In this document: positions 7,989 through 17,595 of the stretch, one piece after another | Layout of the letters: the number at the start of each line of letters is the position of its first letter | How positions within the stretch are numbered: position 1 is the first letter of the stretch | DNA from: JANNSX01 sp963741525 | GTDB taxonomy: Bacteria > Pseudomonadota > Alphaproteobacteria > Rhizobiales > Hyphomicrobiaceae | Reading direction: 5' to 3' | Length of the DNA: 64,000 nt | Assembly (NCBI GenBank): GCA_963741525.1 | Contig: CAVUIW010000005.1 | Location: 124,001-188,000 of the forward strand | Program-made: the position numbers and the translations under genes | Notes under the pieces: generated by a model | The model's database searches: none | What the model was told of the DNA's origin: nothing | Seen by the model: the letters and a program-made list of their open reading frames with translations, nothing else

Positions 7989-9058
7989 GCCGGACGCTCA
8001 TCGCAGCGTTTTGTCTTCTGCTGGCAACGCTCGTGCTGACCACGCTCGCAGAGCCGCTCGCCCTCGCGCAGACCTCGACGGCCGAGCCGGCGGATGCGGC
8101 ATCGGGAGTGGCCGAAACCACCAAGCCCAAGAGCCTTCTGGCAGGACGCGATGAAGCCCAGGTTGCGCGCGGCTGGTATGGGCAATCGATGGCCTGGCTT
8201 CGGCGGCAACAGCAAAGCCTCAACCGGACACTGGCCGGGAGTGTGCGTGACCTCAAGACCCAAGGCTCGCTCGCGGCGGCGCTGGCGCTGGCCGGGATCA
8301 GCTTTCTCTACGGCGTGCTGCATGCGGCCGGGCCCGGACACGGCAAGGCGATCATCTCGTCTTATGCGGTTGCCAGCGCGGAAACGATACGGCGCAGCAT
8401 CTACCTGTCCTTCATGGCCGCCTTCTTTCAGGCCCTCTCCGCCATTGCCATTGTGCTGGTGTTGGCGCTCGCGCTCAAATCGACGGGCCTCGAGATCCAG
8501 CACTTCTCGCGCCGGCTCGAGCAGGTGAGTTTCGCGCTCATCGCGGTGTTCGGTCTCTGGCTGCTCGTCGCCGCGCTTCGGCGCTACGTGTTCGCTCCGG
8601 CACGCGCAGCGCTCGCCGGCCACGAGCATCACCACCACGACCACGCGCATGATCACCACGAGCATGCGCACGACCACGGCTCGCACCTCGGGCACGCCCA
8701 TATCCCCGAGCCCAAGGACCTCGCGGGTCCCTGGTCCTGGCGGCGCTCGATCGCCATCGCAGCCGCCGTCGGTATCCGCCCCTGCAGCGGCGCCATCATC
8801 CTGCTGATCTTCGCGCTCACCCAAGGCATGCTCTGGGCCGGCATCGCCGGTACTTTCGCCATGGCGCTCGGCACCGCCTTGACGGTCGCCGTGCTCGCGG
8901 TGCTGGCGGTCGGCACGCGCCAGCTCGCCGAGCGCACGTCCGGCGAGCGCATGGGCTGGGTCATCGAGGCGGCGGCCGGCATCGGCGGCGCGGCACTCGT
9001 GCTCGGGCTCGGTGTCGTCTTCTTCCTGGCATCGCTCGGACCGGCACCGCCGCTCTGA
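7979..9058 (+). CDS. NicO/RcnA-family nickel/cobalt exporter
   Basis: GTG start at 7979, overlapping the DUF1007 gene by 10 bases; 359 residues. A signal/anchor helix, then the conserved GVLHAAGPGHGKAIISSY motif, several membrane segments, and a cytosolic or periplasmic His-rich loop (HEHHHHDHAHDHHEHAHDHG) around residues 221-240. After the loop come further helices with VGIRPCSGAIILLIFAL. These are the hallmarks of the NicO/RcnA family, which moves Ni2+ or Co2+. With the DUF1007 neighbour an efflux role is most likely; the metal cannot be decided. Confidence 0.88.
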   Translation: MSVSRTLIAAFCLLLATLVLTTLAEPLALAQTSTAEPADAASGVAETTKPKSLLAGRDEAQVARGWYGQSMAWLRRQQQSLNRTLAGSVRDLKTQGSLAAALALAGISFLYGVLHAAGPGHGKAIISSYAVASAETIRRSIYLSFMAAFFQALSAIAIVLVLALALKSTGLEIQHFSRRLEQVSFALIAVFGLWLLVAALRRYVFAPARAALAGHEHHHHDHAHDHHEHAHDHGSHLGHAHIPEPKDLAGPWSWRRSIAIAAAVGIRPCSGAIILLIFALTQGMLWAGIAGTFAMALGTALTVAVLAVLAVGTRQLAERTSGERMGWVIEAAAGIGGAALVLGLGVVFFLASLGPAPPL

Positions 9059-9138
9059 GGTGAAGAGTTAAGGTTTCTTAACCAAATCTTTCCCTGCCGG
9101 CCGTCCATCACCTAATATCCGGTCTCAAAGTGGTGGTG

Positions 9139-9522
9139 ATGTTGCGTTCGCTCCGTACAGTCCTGGCCGGTTTGACCTTGCTCGGCACCGCATCAGTGGC
9201 CGAGGCCGAGATGCGGCTGTACATGTTCGAGATCGCGGATTGCGCGGCCTGTGACCGTTTCCACGCGGAAACGCTGCAAGATTACTGGGGTTCCGAAGCA
9301 AGCCGCACGCTGCCCCTGACCATCGTCGATCTCAATGCCCTCGGCACCGCCGCCCAGCCACTGCGCTCGCCCGTGATCGTCGTGCCGACCTTCGTCGTCA
9401 TGCGCGACGGCCGGGAGGTCGCCCGGCTCAGCGGCTATCCCGGCAAGCAGGCCTTCGAGGCGGGAATCGCGGCCGTGCTGGCCGAGGACCAACCGACAGC
9501 CTCGATCGAACCGTTGCCCTAG
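9139..9522 (+). CDS. Small secreted thioredoxin-fold protein (CAAC motif)
   Basis: 127 residues from the ATG at 9139 (GTG codons at 9130 and 9133 are possible). Signal peptide ends near VAEA. The mature start MRLYMFEIADCAACDRFH places a CxxC (CAAC) after the first strand, and PTFVVMRDGREVARLSGY supplies the cis-Pro region of the thioredoxin fold. Likely a periplasmic thiol-disulfide or redox protein. It is only 80 bases downstream of the NicO gene and could be cotranscribed. Partner unknown. Confidence 0.72.
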   Translation: MLRSLRTVLAGLTLLGTASVAEAEMRLYMFEIADCAACDRFHAETLQDYWGSEASRTLPLTIVDLNALGTAAQPLRSPVIVVPTFVVMRDGREVARLSGYPGKQAFEAGIAAVLAEDQPTASIEPLP

Positions 9523-9621
9523 GGCATCAGGCCCGCACCCGGTTGCATCCGCGCTGCTGGCCGTTATCCATACCGCTGCTCCCGCCTATATATAGGGACC
9601 CATGAAAAGGGAGAGCAGGAC

Positions 9622-10638
9622 ATGGATCGTCGCTCGTTTCTGAGATCGTCGGGCGCTATCGCGGGCGCCACCGCGCTGCCCTTGGCCGCTGACACCGTAG
9701 TGGCTGCGCCCGCAATCGTGAAACAGCGCCATCGCCTGTCGGTGGCGACGCGCTTCCCCGATAGCCCAGCCCGGTACCTCGACCATTCCAGACGCGCCTC
9801 GCCGAGGCCGTCCTCGCCATGAGCGACGGGCGGATCGTGCTCATGGCGCCTCTCCGGCGCAACGGCCGGCACGAGCGCCGATCTCGTCCTCGAGTTCCCG
9901 CAGTCCGAGGGCGAGATGGCCTTCGCCCACGACATCATCGCCGGCTACCCCGGCGGGTTGTCGCCAGCCATGTTCGTGACCTGGCTCGACTTCGGCGGCG
10001 GCGCGCGGCTGTGGGGCGACATCGCGGAAGCGAGCGGCCGCAAGGCCTTCTACGCCGGCACCACCAATGGCGGGCCAAGCTCTGGTCGCGGTTGGACAAG
10101 CTCGACATCGAGGAGCTAACTGGCGATCAGCGTCGACACGACCGGTTTCGGCCGGCGTATGGTCTCCGCGCTCGGCGGCACGGTGCAGGCCGCGCCCGAG
10201 GCCGACCTCGCCGATGGCTTCTCGCCCTATCGTCGATTTCATCAACGGCGTGCCTGCCCGCTACAATTGGATGTTCGATTCGCCCTTCCACCCGGAGGGG
10301 CGCGTGCTTTCGCTCGCCATGCCGCGCCGGCGTCTGGGACGGCCTCAGTGCCAGCGACCAGGCGCTTTTCGAGGCTGCCGTCGCGGCGAACGCTCGCCTC
10401 GTCTCGACCGAGACGGTCGCCCATCGCCGCGTGACACTTGTCGGCCTTGATTACGCGCTCGCAGCGTGCGGCCCATCCGGATCGATCTCACATCTGCAGA
10501 CGACGCGCCGAGACGGTCGCGCAAGACCTGCTCAGCGAGGCGGCCCAGGCCAATCTCGCAACCGCCAAGCTCGTCGCCAGCATGCGCGGTTGCGCCCAGA
10601 CCTTCAGTGCCTTCCCGCATGGGAACGAGACGAGCTGA
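9622..10638 (+). pseudogene. TRAP transporter solute-binding protein (DctP-like), multiply frameshifted
   Basis: A good start exists at 9622 (GGGAGAGCAGGAC then ATG) with a TAT-like leader MDRRSFLRSSGAIAGATALPLA. The DctP-family chain can then be followed only by changing frame at least five times. Pieces in order are RLAEAVLAMSDGRIVLMA, DIIAGYPGGLSPAMFVTWLDFGGGARLWGD, SVDTTGFGRRMVSALGGTVQAAPEADLADG, RYNWMFDSPFHPEGRVLSLAMP, and ETVAQDLLSEAAQANLATAKLVASM before a stop at 10638. No TRAP membrane genes are adjacent. Real decay is likely, but indel errors are common in this window and cannot be excluded. Confidence 0.78.
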
Positions 10639-10646
10639 GCCCGCGC

Positions 10647-11777
10647 ATGACCTCCTCTCCCCTCGTCTCGCAGACGGCCGCCACGACAGCCATGAAAGGC
10701 GGCGGCTACTACAGCCAGCGCACGCGCGGGGCCAAGGACGTCATCGACAAGGCGTCCGGCATGCTGATGGAGGCGGTGGCCGCGCTGCCGCCTCCCGCGC
10801 CCGGCCAGCCCGTCCGCATCGCCGATTTCGGCGCGGCCGACGGCGGCACGTCGAAGAAGGCGATGCATGACACGGCCGCCGCGATCCGGGCGCGGTTCCC
10901 GGACAACCAGATCGTCGTCACCTACACGGATTTGCCGAGCAACGACTACTCGGTGTTGTTCAAGAACATGCTCGGCCTCAGCGAGGAGCCGGAGCTCTCG
11001 TATCTCACGAAGATGCCGGGTGTTTTCATCGCGGCCTGCGGCGTCGGCTTTCATCGCCAGCTGCTGCCCGATGCCACGCTCGACATGGGCTTCTCGGCGA
11101 CCGCCATGCATTACATCTCGGAGAAGCCCTGCGAAATCACGACCCATGTGCACATGGTCGGCGCGCAGGGCGAGGAGCGCGCGGCCTTCGCCCAGCGCGC
11201 CGAGACCGATTGGGTGAACATCCTCCTCGCCCGCGCCAAGGAGCTTCGCCCCGGCGGCCGTCTCGTGTTCCTCAACTTCGGCATCGACGAGGAAGGCCGC
11301 TATCTCGGCCACACCGGCGAAGCCAATATGTTCGACACCTACGACCGGCTCTGGAAGGGGCTGCGCGACGAGGGCCGCATCACGGCGCAAGAGTATGTCC
11401 GCGCGACCTTCGCGCAGTTCTACCGGACGAAGGAGGAGTTCTCGGCGCCGCTGCTGCCGGGCGGACCGGCCTACGCGGCGGGCTTGCGCCTGCTCTCCGC
11501 CAAGACCGGCGTCGTCAAATGCCCCTACCGCCGCGCCTACGATGAGGCCAACGGCGCCATGAGCCCGCGCGCCTTCGCCGAGAGCTACGTGCCGACGCTC
11601 AGGAGCTGGAGCGAGACGGTGTTCGCCAATGCGCTTGATCCGGCCCGGCCGGCGGAGGAGAGGGCGGAGATCGTCGATCTCTTCTATCGCCGATACGAGG
11701 ATGTCGTCGCCGCTGAGCCCAACCGGCATGGAATGGATTACGTGCATTGCTATCTGGCGATTGAGAAGGGCGGGTAG
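10647..11777 (+). CDS. SABATH-like SAM-dependent carboxyl methyltransferase
   Basis: 376 residues from the ATG at 10647. The start KGGGYYSQRTRGAKDVIDKA matches the substrate/SAM N-terminal motif of SABATH enzymes. It is followed by the SAM-binding ADFGAADGGTS (59-69), TDLPSNDYSVLF (94-105) and GVGFHRQLLPDATLDMGFSATAMHYIS (132-158). These motifs follow the order found in plant salicylate, jasmonate and gibberellin methyltransferases (Methyltransf_7), which esterify small carboxylic acids. The substrate is unknown. It sits immediately after the broken binding-protein gene and before a RAYT element, with no obvious operon partner. Confidence 0.8.
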   Translation: MTSSPLVSQTAATTAMKGGGYYSQRTRGAKDVIDKASGMLMEAVAALPPPAPGQPVRIADFGAADGGTSKKAMHDTAAAIRARFPDNQIVVTYTDLPSNDYSVLFKNMLGLSEEPELSYLTKMPGVFIAACGVGFHRQLLPDATLDMGFSATAMHYISEKPCEITTHVHMVGAQGEERAAFAQRAETDWVNILLARAKELRPGGRLVFLNFGIDEEGRYLGHTGEANMFDTYDRLWKGLRDEGRITAQEYVRATFAQFYRTKEEFSAPLLPGGPAYAAGLRLLSAKTGVVKCPYRRAYDEANGAMSPRAFAESYVPTLRSWSETVFANALDPARPAEERAEIVDLFYRRYEDVVAAEPNRHGMDYVHCYLAIEKGG

Positions 11778-11794
11778 ATTCGGTTTTCGAACCC

Positions 11795-11828
11795 GTAGGG
11801 CGCAATAGCGTTCCAGCGTATTGCGCCG
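11795..11828. repeat. REP element, left flank of RAYT
   Basis: GTAGGGCGCAATAGC and GCGTATTGCGCC form an imperfect hairpin. The same sequence in inverted orientation lies at 12426-12463 on the other side of the transposase gene. Confidence 0.8.
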
Positions 11829-11853
11829 GAGCTGGGCGACATCCGAGCCGTCT

Positions 11854-12398
11854 TCACTCCCGCTCGCCGAAACGAGTATCCTTTCTGGCGAGGGCGTACT
11901 CTGCACACTGCCTCTCGAGGTCTCCTGGCTTGGGTGCGTCGCGATCAGGAAGGTCGAAAACGGCCAGTCCTCGACTTTCGCGACGTGACCGTGCTTGACC
12001 GGATTGAACCAGCAGTAATCGATATGGTTCTGCAGGTCGCGCTCGTCGCGAATGAGGTGCTCCCAATAGCGCCGCTGCCAGATGCCGCGCTCGCCCCGCG
12101 CCTCCCGGACGGCGCTGAGTTGTTCACACTTCAGGATCGATTTTGAGAATCGAATTTTGATCCAGCGCCAGCGCACCGGAAAGTTCTTGTCGCCTTCGGG
12201 CAGAGTCCAAACCGCATGGATGTGATCTGGCAGGATCACCATCGCATCGATCTCGAAGGGAAACCGCTGCCTCGTCTCGCGCACCGCGTCGCGAAGGCTT
12301 GCGATGTGCTCGACCAACAAGCGGCTTGTGCGGTCGAGAAGATTGACCGTGAAAAAATATGTGCCACCTGGGACGAACACACGACGATAGTTGGGCAT
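11854..12398 (-). CDS. REP-associated tyrosine transposase (RAYT), probable frameshift
   Basis: Y1-transposase (HUH-fold) protein. Start MPNYRRVFVPGGTYFFTVNLLDR at 12398, then AMVILPDHIHAVWTLPEGD carrying the HIH metal motif, IWQRRYWEHLIRDERDLQNHIDYCWFNPVKHG with the nucleophile-region Tyr, and VEDWPFSTF. Beyond about 11945 the open frame no longer looks like the family. A one-base shift gives DRDAPKPGDLERQC and ends in FGERE at 11854, the usual RAYT C-terminus. The unshifted frame would run far into the SABATH gene, so a one-base error or mutation is likely. Flanked by REP hairpins. Confidence 0.82.
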
Positions 12399-12425
12399 AT
12401 CCGACGGTAGCCGGAGGGTGTGACG

Positions 12426-12463
12426 CGGCGCAATACGCCCGAAGTGGGCTATTGCGCCCTACG
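12426..12463. repeat. REP element, right flank of RAYT
   Basis: CGGCGCAATACGCCC / GGGCTATTGCGCCCTAC hairpin, the inverted counterpart of 11795-11828; only the loop region differs. Confidence 0.8.
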
Positions 12464-12643
12464 GCTGGACGCTCAACGGCGGCTCCTGGCCCCAAGCCGA
12501 AACCCCAACTTTGACCACCACCTCCCTCTCACCCCGCGTGACGCGCCTGCCCCGCTGCCGTAACGTGCCAACCCTGGACCTACGCCCGATAAGACAGTAA
12601 TATTGACCTATTCACGGACGGGCGGGCCTGAAAGGGTTCGAGA

Positions 12644-15600
12644 ATGGCGCGGACCGAAGCCAGTCTGAGCGACAAGTTCGATCTGACCAAAGAGCTTGTG
12701 CTGCTGACCGGCGCGCAGGCGTCCGTCCGCCTGATGCTGATGCAGCACGAGCGCGACAAACGCGCGGGGCTCAATACGGCGGGCTATGTCTCCGGCTATC
12801 GCGGCTCGCCCATCGCCACCCTCGAGGCGCAGTTCCAACGCGCCAAGAAGGAGATCGCGGCCCGCAACGTCGTCTTCAAGCCGGGCATCAATGAAGATCT
12901 GGCCGCCACCGCCATCTGGGGCACGCAACAGGCGGAGCTGCGCGGCGAAGGCAAATACGACGGAGTCTTCGGTCTGTGGTACGGCAAGGGCCCCGGCGTC
13001 GATCGCTCGGGCGACGCCTTCCGCCACGCCAATCATGCCGGCACCTCGAAGAACGGCGGCGTCCTCGCGCTGATGGGCGACGATCACACCTGCGAAAGCT
13101 CGACCACCGCGCATCAGAGCGAATGGTCCTTTATCGACTTCATGATCCCCGTGCTCAATCCGGCGGGCGTCCAGGAGATCCTCGACTACGGCGTCCATGC
13201 CTATGCGCTGTCGCGCTATGCCGGCGTCTGGGTCGGGCTCAAATGCGTGAAGGATAATTTCGAGAGCACCTCCGTCGTCGACGGCCGTGTGGATCGAGTC
13301 ACGGCCGAAGATTCCGGACGACTTCGTGCTGCCCGCAGGGCGGCCTCAATATTCGTTTGGGCGACACCCCGCTCGCGCGCGAGCAACGCCTCCACGCCTA
13401 CAAGCGCGACGCGGCGGTGGCCTATGCGCGCGCCAACCAGCTCGATCGCGTGATTTTCTCGGGCGGTCCCACGCCTAAGATCGGCATCGTCACGCTGGGA
13501 AAAAGCTATCTCGACACGCGCCAGGCGCTGGAGGAACTCGGCCTCGACGAGGGCGCCTGCCAGCGCCTCGGCCTCTCTCTCTACAAGGTCGCGATGACCT
13601 GGCCCTTCGAGCCCAAGGGCTTCCTCGACTTCGCCAAAGGCCTCGACCTCGTGATGGTGGTCGAGGAGAAGCGGATGATCGTCGAGGTGGAGGTCAAGGA
13701 GGAACTCTACCATCTCCCCTGGGCCCCGACCGTCGTCGGCAAGCGCGACGAGGAGGGCAACCCGCTGTTCCCGGCCTATGGCGCGCTCGAGCCGACGCAG
13801 GTCGCGGTCGCCATCGGCGAGCGGCTCTTGAAGTACAACGATGACGCTGCCTTGCGCGCGCGCGTCGAAGAGCTCGAAATCACGCCTCGCCCAGCGCGGG
13901 ACCGTGAAGGAGCTGGCGAGCCGTACGCCCTATTTCTGCGCCGGCTGCCCGCACAACACCTCGACCCGCGTGCCCGACGGCAGCCGCGCCTACGCCGGCA
14001 TCGGCTGCCATTACATGGCGCAGTGGATGGACCGCTCGACCGACGGCTTCACGCAGATGGGCGCGGAAGGGCTCGAACTGGATCGGCGAGGCGGCGTTCT
14101 CCAAGCGCGATCACGTCTTCCAGAACTTGGGCGATGGCACTTACATCCATTCGGGCTCGCTCGCGATCCGCGCGGCGGTCGCTTCGGGCGTCAACATCAC
14201 CTACAAAATCCTCTACAACGACGCCGTCGCCATGACCGGCGGGCAGGCGCTCGACGGCGGCAAGACCGTGCCGCAGATGGCGCGCGAGGTGGCGGCCGAA
14301 GGTGTCAAGCGCCTCGCCATCGTCACCGACGAGCCCGAGAAGTACGGGGGATTGAGCGATTTCCCGCCGGGTGCCACGCTGCATCACCGCGACGATCTCG
14401 ATCAAGTGCAGCGCGAGATGCGCGAGATCGAGGGCACCACCGCGATCATCTACGATCAGACCTGCGCCGCCGAGAAGCGCCGCCGCCGCAAGCGCGGCAA
14501 GCTCGCCGATCCCGACAAGCGCGTCTTCATCAACGAGGCCGTGTGCGAAGGCTGCGGGGATTGCGGCGTCAAGTCGAACTGTGTCGCCATCCTGCCGCTC
14601 GAGACCGAGCTCGGCCGCAAGCGCCAGATCGATCAATCGGCCTGCAACAAGGATTTCTCCTGCCTCAAGGGCTTCTGCCCGAGCTTCGTCACCGTACATG
14701 GCGCCAAGCCCAGGAAACCGGATTCGATCGGCGCCGAAACCGTTGACGCCGCGACCGCCGGCCTGCCGGAGCCTCGGCTTCCCGCGCTCGATCACCCCTA
14801 CTCGCTCCTCGTCACCGGCATTGGCGGCACCGGCGTCGTCACCGTCAGCGCGGTGCTGGGGGAAGCGGCCTACCTCGACGGCAAGGGGTTCGGCGGCATC
14901 GACATGACGGGCCTGGCGCAGAAGGGCGGCGCGGTCGCCTGCCACGCGCGTTTCGCCCGGACACCCGATGAAATCCACGCCATCCGCGTGCCGCTCGCCG
15001 CCGCCGACGTCATCATCGGCGGCGATCTCCTCGTCACCGGCTCGACGAAGGTGCTGGAGACGATCCGCCCCGGGCACACGCGCATCATCTCCAACGCGCA
15101 CGAGATCACCACCGGCGACTTCACGCGGAACCGCGAGTTGCAGCTGCCGAGCGCGCGCATCAAGCGTCAGCTCGAGGAACGCGCGGGCAAGGCGCAGGTG
15201 ACCTTCCTCGACGTCAACGATCTCGCCGTCCGCCTGTTCGGCGACAGCATCGCGGGTAACATGCTGCTTTTGGGGATGGCTTATCAGCAGGGTGCGGTGC
15301 CGGTCTCGGGCGCGGCAATCGAGCAGGCGATCGTGCTCAACGGCGCGGCCATCGCCATGAACCGGAACGCGTTCCGCCTCGGCCGGCTTCTCGCACACGA
15401 CCCCGCGGCGGTCGACCGGCTTGCGCCCCGCACGGCGCCGCGGTCCGAGCCGGAGACGCTCGATGGCGTGATCGCGCATCGCAAGGCGCTGCTCACCGCC
15501 TATCAGGATGGGGCCTATGCGGCGCGCTACGAGACGGCCATACGGCGGATCGCCGATATCGAGAGTGCACGCAAGCCGGGCAGCACTCTTTTGGCACTCG

Positions 15601-16127
15601 CCACCGCAAAAAGCCTCGCCAAGCTGATGGCCTACAAGGACGAGTACGAGGTGGCGCGGCTCTACACGGATGGACGGTTCCGCAAGTCGATCGGCGAGGC
15701 CTTCCAGGGCACCGAGCGCATCGAGTTGCATCTGGCGCCGCCGTTGCTGGCACGGCGCGATCCCGTAACCGGCGAACCGAAGAAGATGGTCTTCGGCCCC
15801 TGGATCCTCAGTGCTCTCGAAGTCGTTGCCCGCTTCAAGCACCTTCGCGGTCGCTGGATGGATCCGTTCGGCAAGACGGCGGAGCGAAAACTCGAGCGGC
15901 AGATGATCGACGATTACGTGAAAATGCTCGAAGCGATCGGCGAGCGGCTGACCGGGGCCAACCATGCAACCGCCGTCGAGCTGGCGCTGCTGCCCCTCGA
16001 CGTCCGCGGCTTCGGCCACGTGAAGCTCGCGGCTTACGAAACCTTCAAGGCGCGCCAGGCCGAGCTGAAGGCCCGCCTTCTCGTCGAGCCGATCGCCACG
16101 CGGCCGGCGAAACCCGAGGCGGCATGA
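12644..16127 (+). CDS. Indolepyruvate:ferredoxin oxidoreductase, fused single chain, with frameshifts
   Basis: Large thiamine-diphosphate enzyme that oxidatively decarboxylates aryl-pyruvates (from aromatic amino acids) to acyl-CoA. About 1,160 residues when frames are joined, the size expected of the fused alphaproteobacterial form. N-terminal pyrimidine-binding part has NTAGYVSGYRGSPIATLE and GDDHTCESSTTAHQSEW. The ThDP part has YFCAGCPHNTST and IGCHYMAQWMDR. A 4Fe-4S part follows (EAVCEGCGDCGVKSNC), and the C-terminal gamma-like part has GIGGTGVVTVSAVLGEAAYLDGKG. Frame changes are needed near 13290, 13345, 13885 and 14075, always between well conserved stretches, so sequencing indels are more likely than decay. 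Start at 12644 follows AAAGGG. Its end overlaps the Nudix gene (ATGA). Confidence 0.88.
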
Positions 16128-16528
16128 GTGGCGTGCCGAAAACGCCGCTGCTCACCGTCGACTGCGTGGCAACCGACGCCACGGGGCGCGTACTTCTCAT
16201 CAAACGCGGCCGCCCGCCGTTCAAGGGACAGTGGGCGTTGCCCGGCGGTTTCGTCGGCCTCGACGAGACAGTTGAAGACGCCTGTCGCCGCGAGCTGCGC
16301 GAGGAAACCGGCCTCCCGGCCCGCAAGCTCACCCTTGTCGGCGTCTACTCGACGCCCGGCCGCGATCCACGCGGGCCGACGGTGTCGGTCGCCTTCAAGG
16401 CGAGGATTGCCGCCAAGCCACCCAGAGCCGGTACCGACGCGGCCGCCGCCGAATGGATTTCCAATTGGCGCGGCGAAGCCCTCGCCTTCGATCACGCTCA
16501 AATCATCGCCGATGCGCTGAGCGCATGA
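16124..16528 (+). CDS. Nudix hydrolase
   Basis: 134 residues. The Nudix box GGFVGLDETVEDACRRELREETGL is complete (G-x5-E-x7-REUxEExGU pattern). The preceding VLLIKRGRPPFKGQWALPGG resembles ADP-ribose/NADH pyrophosphatase-type members. It shares an ATGA overlap with the upstream oxidoreductase, so the two are translationally coupled. The substrate (nucleoside diphosphate derivative) is not determinable; a house-cleaning role is likely. Confidence 0.9.
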   Translation: MSGVPKTPLLTVDCVATDATGRVLLIKRGRPPFKGQWALPGGFVGLDETVEDACRRELREETGLPARKLTLVGVYSTPGRDPRGPTVSVAFKARIAAKPPRAGTDAAAAEWISNWRGEALAFDHAQIIADALSA

Positions 16529-17500
16529 TCACACGACCGGCACGAAGGTGTAACCCTCGCCTTCCTTGACCACCGTTCCGGCCGCCGGGAAGGGATAGTG
16601 ATAGCCGGCAATCATGACCTCATCGGCGATGGCCCGTTCCATGGTCGCGCGGCGCACCTCCTCCGCCTTGACCGGGTCGGCATCGAACATGATGTGCCAG
16701 CCGGGGTTCCTCAGAAACAAGGCCGGCATGTTCGAAACGTCGCCCAGCACAAACAGCTGCCGGTCGCCGGACGACACATGATAGGACGTGTGGCCGGGCG
16801 TGTGCCCGAAGGTCGGCATGGTGCTGACACCGGGCAGCACCTCGGACTCACCCTCGATCTGGCGCACATTCGTCCACTTGCCGAGCGTCGCCTGGATGCG
16901 TTGGGCGAGACCGCGCATCGCTTCGGGCAAAGTCGCGGCCGTGCTCTCGTCCGTCCAGAAGGCGTGCTCCGCCGCCGAGACCACGATTTCCGCGTTGGGA
17001 AAGAGCGGCGCGTTCGTATCCTTCTCCATCAGTCCGAAGATGTGGTCGGGATGATAGTGGGTCAGGCAAATCGTCGAGACCCTGGCCGGATCGATGCCGG
17101 CCGCGGCGAGCGTCTTGGCGCGCATCAGTCCCGCCGTCGGCGCGACCTGCCCGCCGGTGCCGGTGTCGAACAGCACGACCTTGCCGGCGATCTCCGCTGT
17201 CATGACGGAGAAAGGGATCGGCACGTTCTCACCCGAATAGCCGGCAACGATGAGCGCGCCTTTCGTCTCACCGACAGTGGCGTTGGTGATGAATGAGGGA
17301 TCGTGCGGCTTCTCCCACAATCCGTCGTAGAGCGCGGTCATGGTGATGTCGCCGACGAGAAACTTGTGGAAGCCCTGGTCGAGGATCTGATCGGCGAGCG
17401 CGGCCTCGGGTGCGATAAAGCGGAAGGGCGCCGGCAGGCCGGTCACGAGTGCGCCGGCGGATGCGCCGAGAACGATGTCGCGGCGGGAGAGTTTTCGCAT
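16529..17500 (-). CDS. Secreted metallo-beta-lactamase-fold hydrolase
   Basis: 323 residues, ATG at 17500 preceded by GAGGTG. The leader MRKLSRRDIVLGASAGALVTG has a twin-arginine motif, so export of the folded protein is likely. The zinc-binding motif HYHPDH lies at 148-153, GHTPGH at 232-237 and the bridging Asp in VLGDVSNM near 254, the complete MBL-fold set. General family members include lactonases and diverse ester hydrolases; the substrate is unknown. Converges with the Nudix gene, with the two stop codons adjacent. Confidence 0.88.
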   Translation of the reverse strand: MRKLSRRDIVLGASAGALVTGLPAPFRFIAPEAALADQILDQGFHKFLVGDITMTALYDGLWEKPHDPSFITNATVGETKGALIVAGYSGENVPIPFSVMTAEIAGKVVLFDTGTGGQVAPTAGLMRAKTLAAAGIDPARVSTICLTHYHPDHIFGLMEKDTNAPLFPNAEIVVSAAEHAFWTDESTAATLPEAMRGLAQRIQATLGKWTNVRQIEGESEVLPGVSTMPTFGHTPGHTSYHVSSGDRQLFVLGDVSNMPALFLRNPGWHIMFDADPVKAEEVRRATMERAIADEVMIAGYHYPFPAAGTVVKEGEGYTFVPVV

Positions 17501-17595
17501 GTCTACACCTCACTGGCCGCTCTGAGCGTTATCTCAAGTCTAGACCAGCCGGATCGTCCGGGACAGGGCCACCGTCGCGGATTTGGTTCCGAAAA

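Larger units (their letters stand above)
11795..12463. mobile_element. REPtron: RAYT transposase gene between inverted REP hairpins
   Basis: A single-copy IS200-like tyrosine transposase gene is bracketed by two oppositely oriented REP hairpins sharing GTAGGGCGCAATAGC and GTATTGCGCC. This is the standard arrangement of RAYT/REP units, which multiply REP sequences in the host genome rather than moving as an ordinary insertion sequence. Confidence 0.8.

Noticed and set aside
10488..12398. 636-residue RAYT fusion protein
   Set aside because: Beyond about 11945 the frame is antisense to the SABATH gene; the family C-terminus FGERE appears in the shifted frame at 11854.
14049..16019. 656-codon open frame antisense to the indolepyruvate oxidoreductase
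   Set aside because: Overlaps clear Fe-S and gamma-domain coding on the plus strand and shows no family motif.
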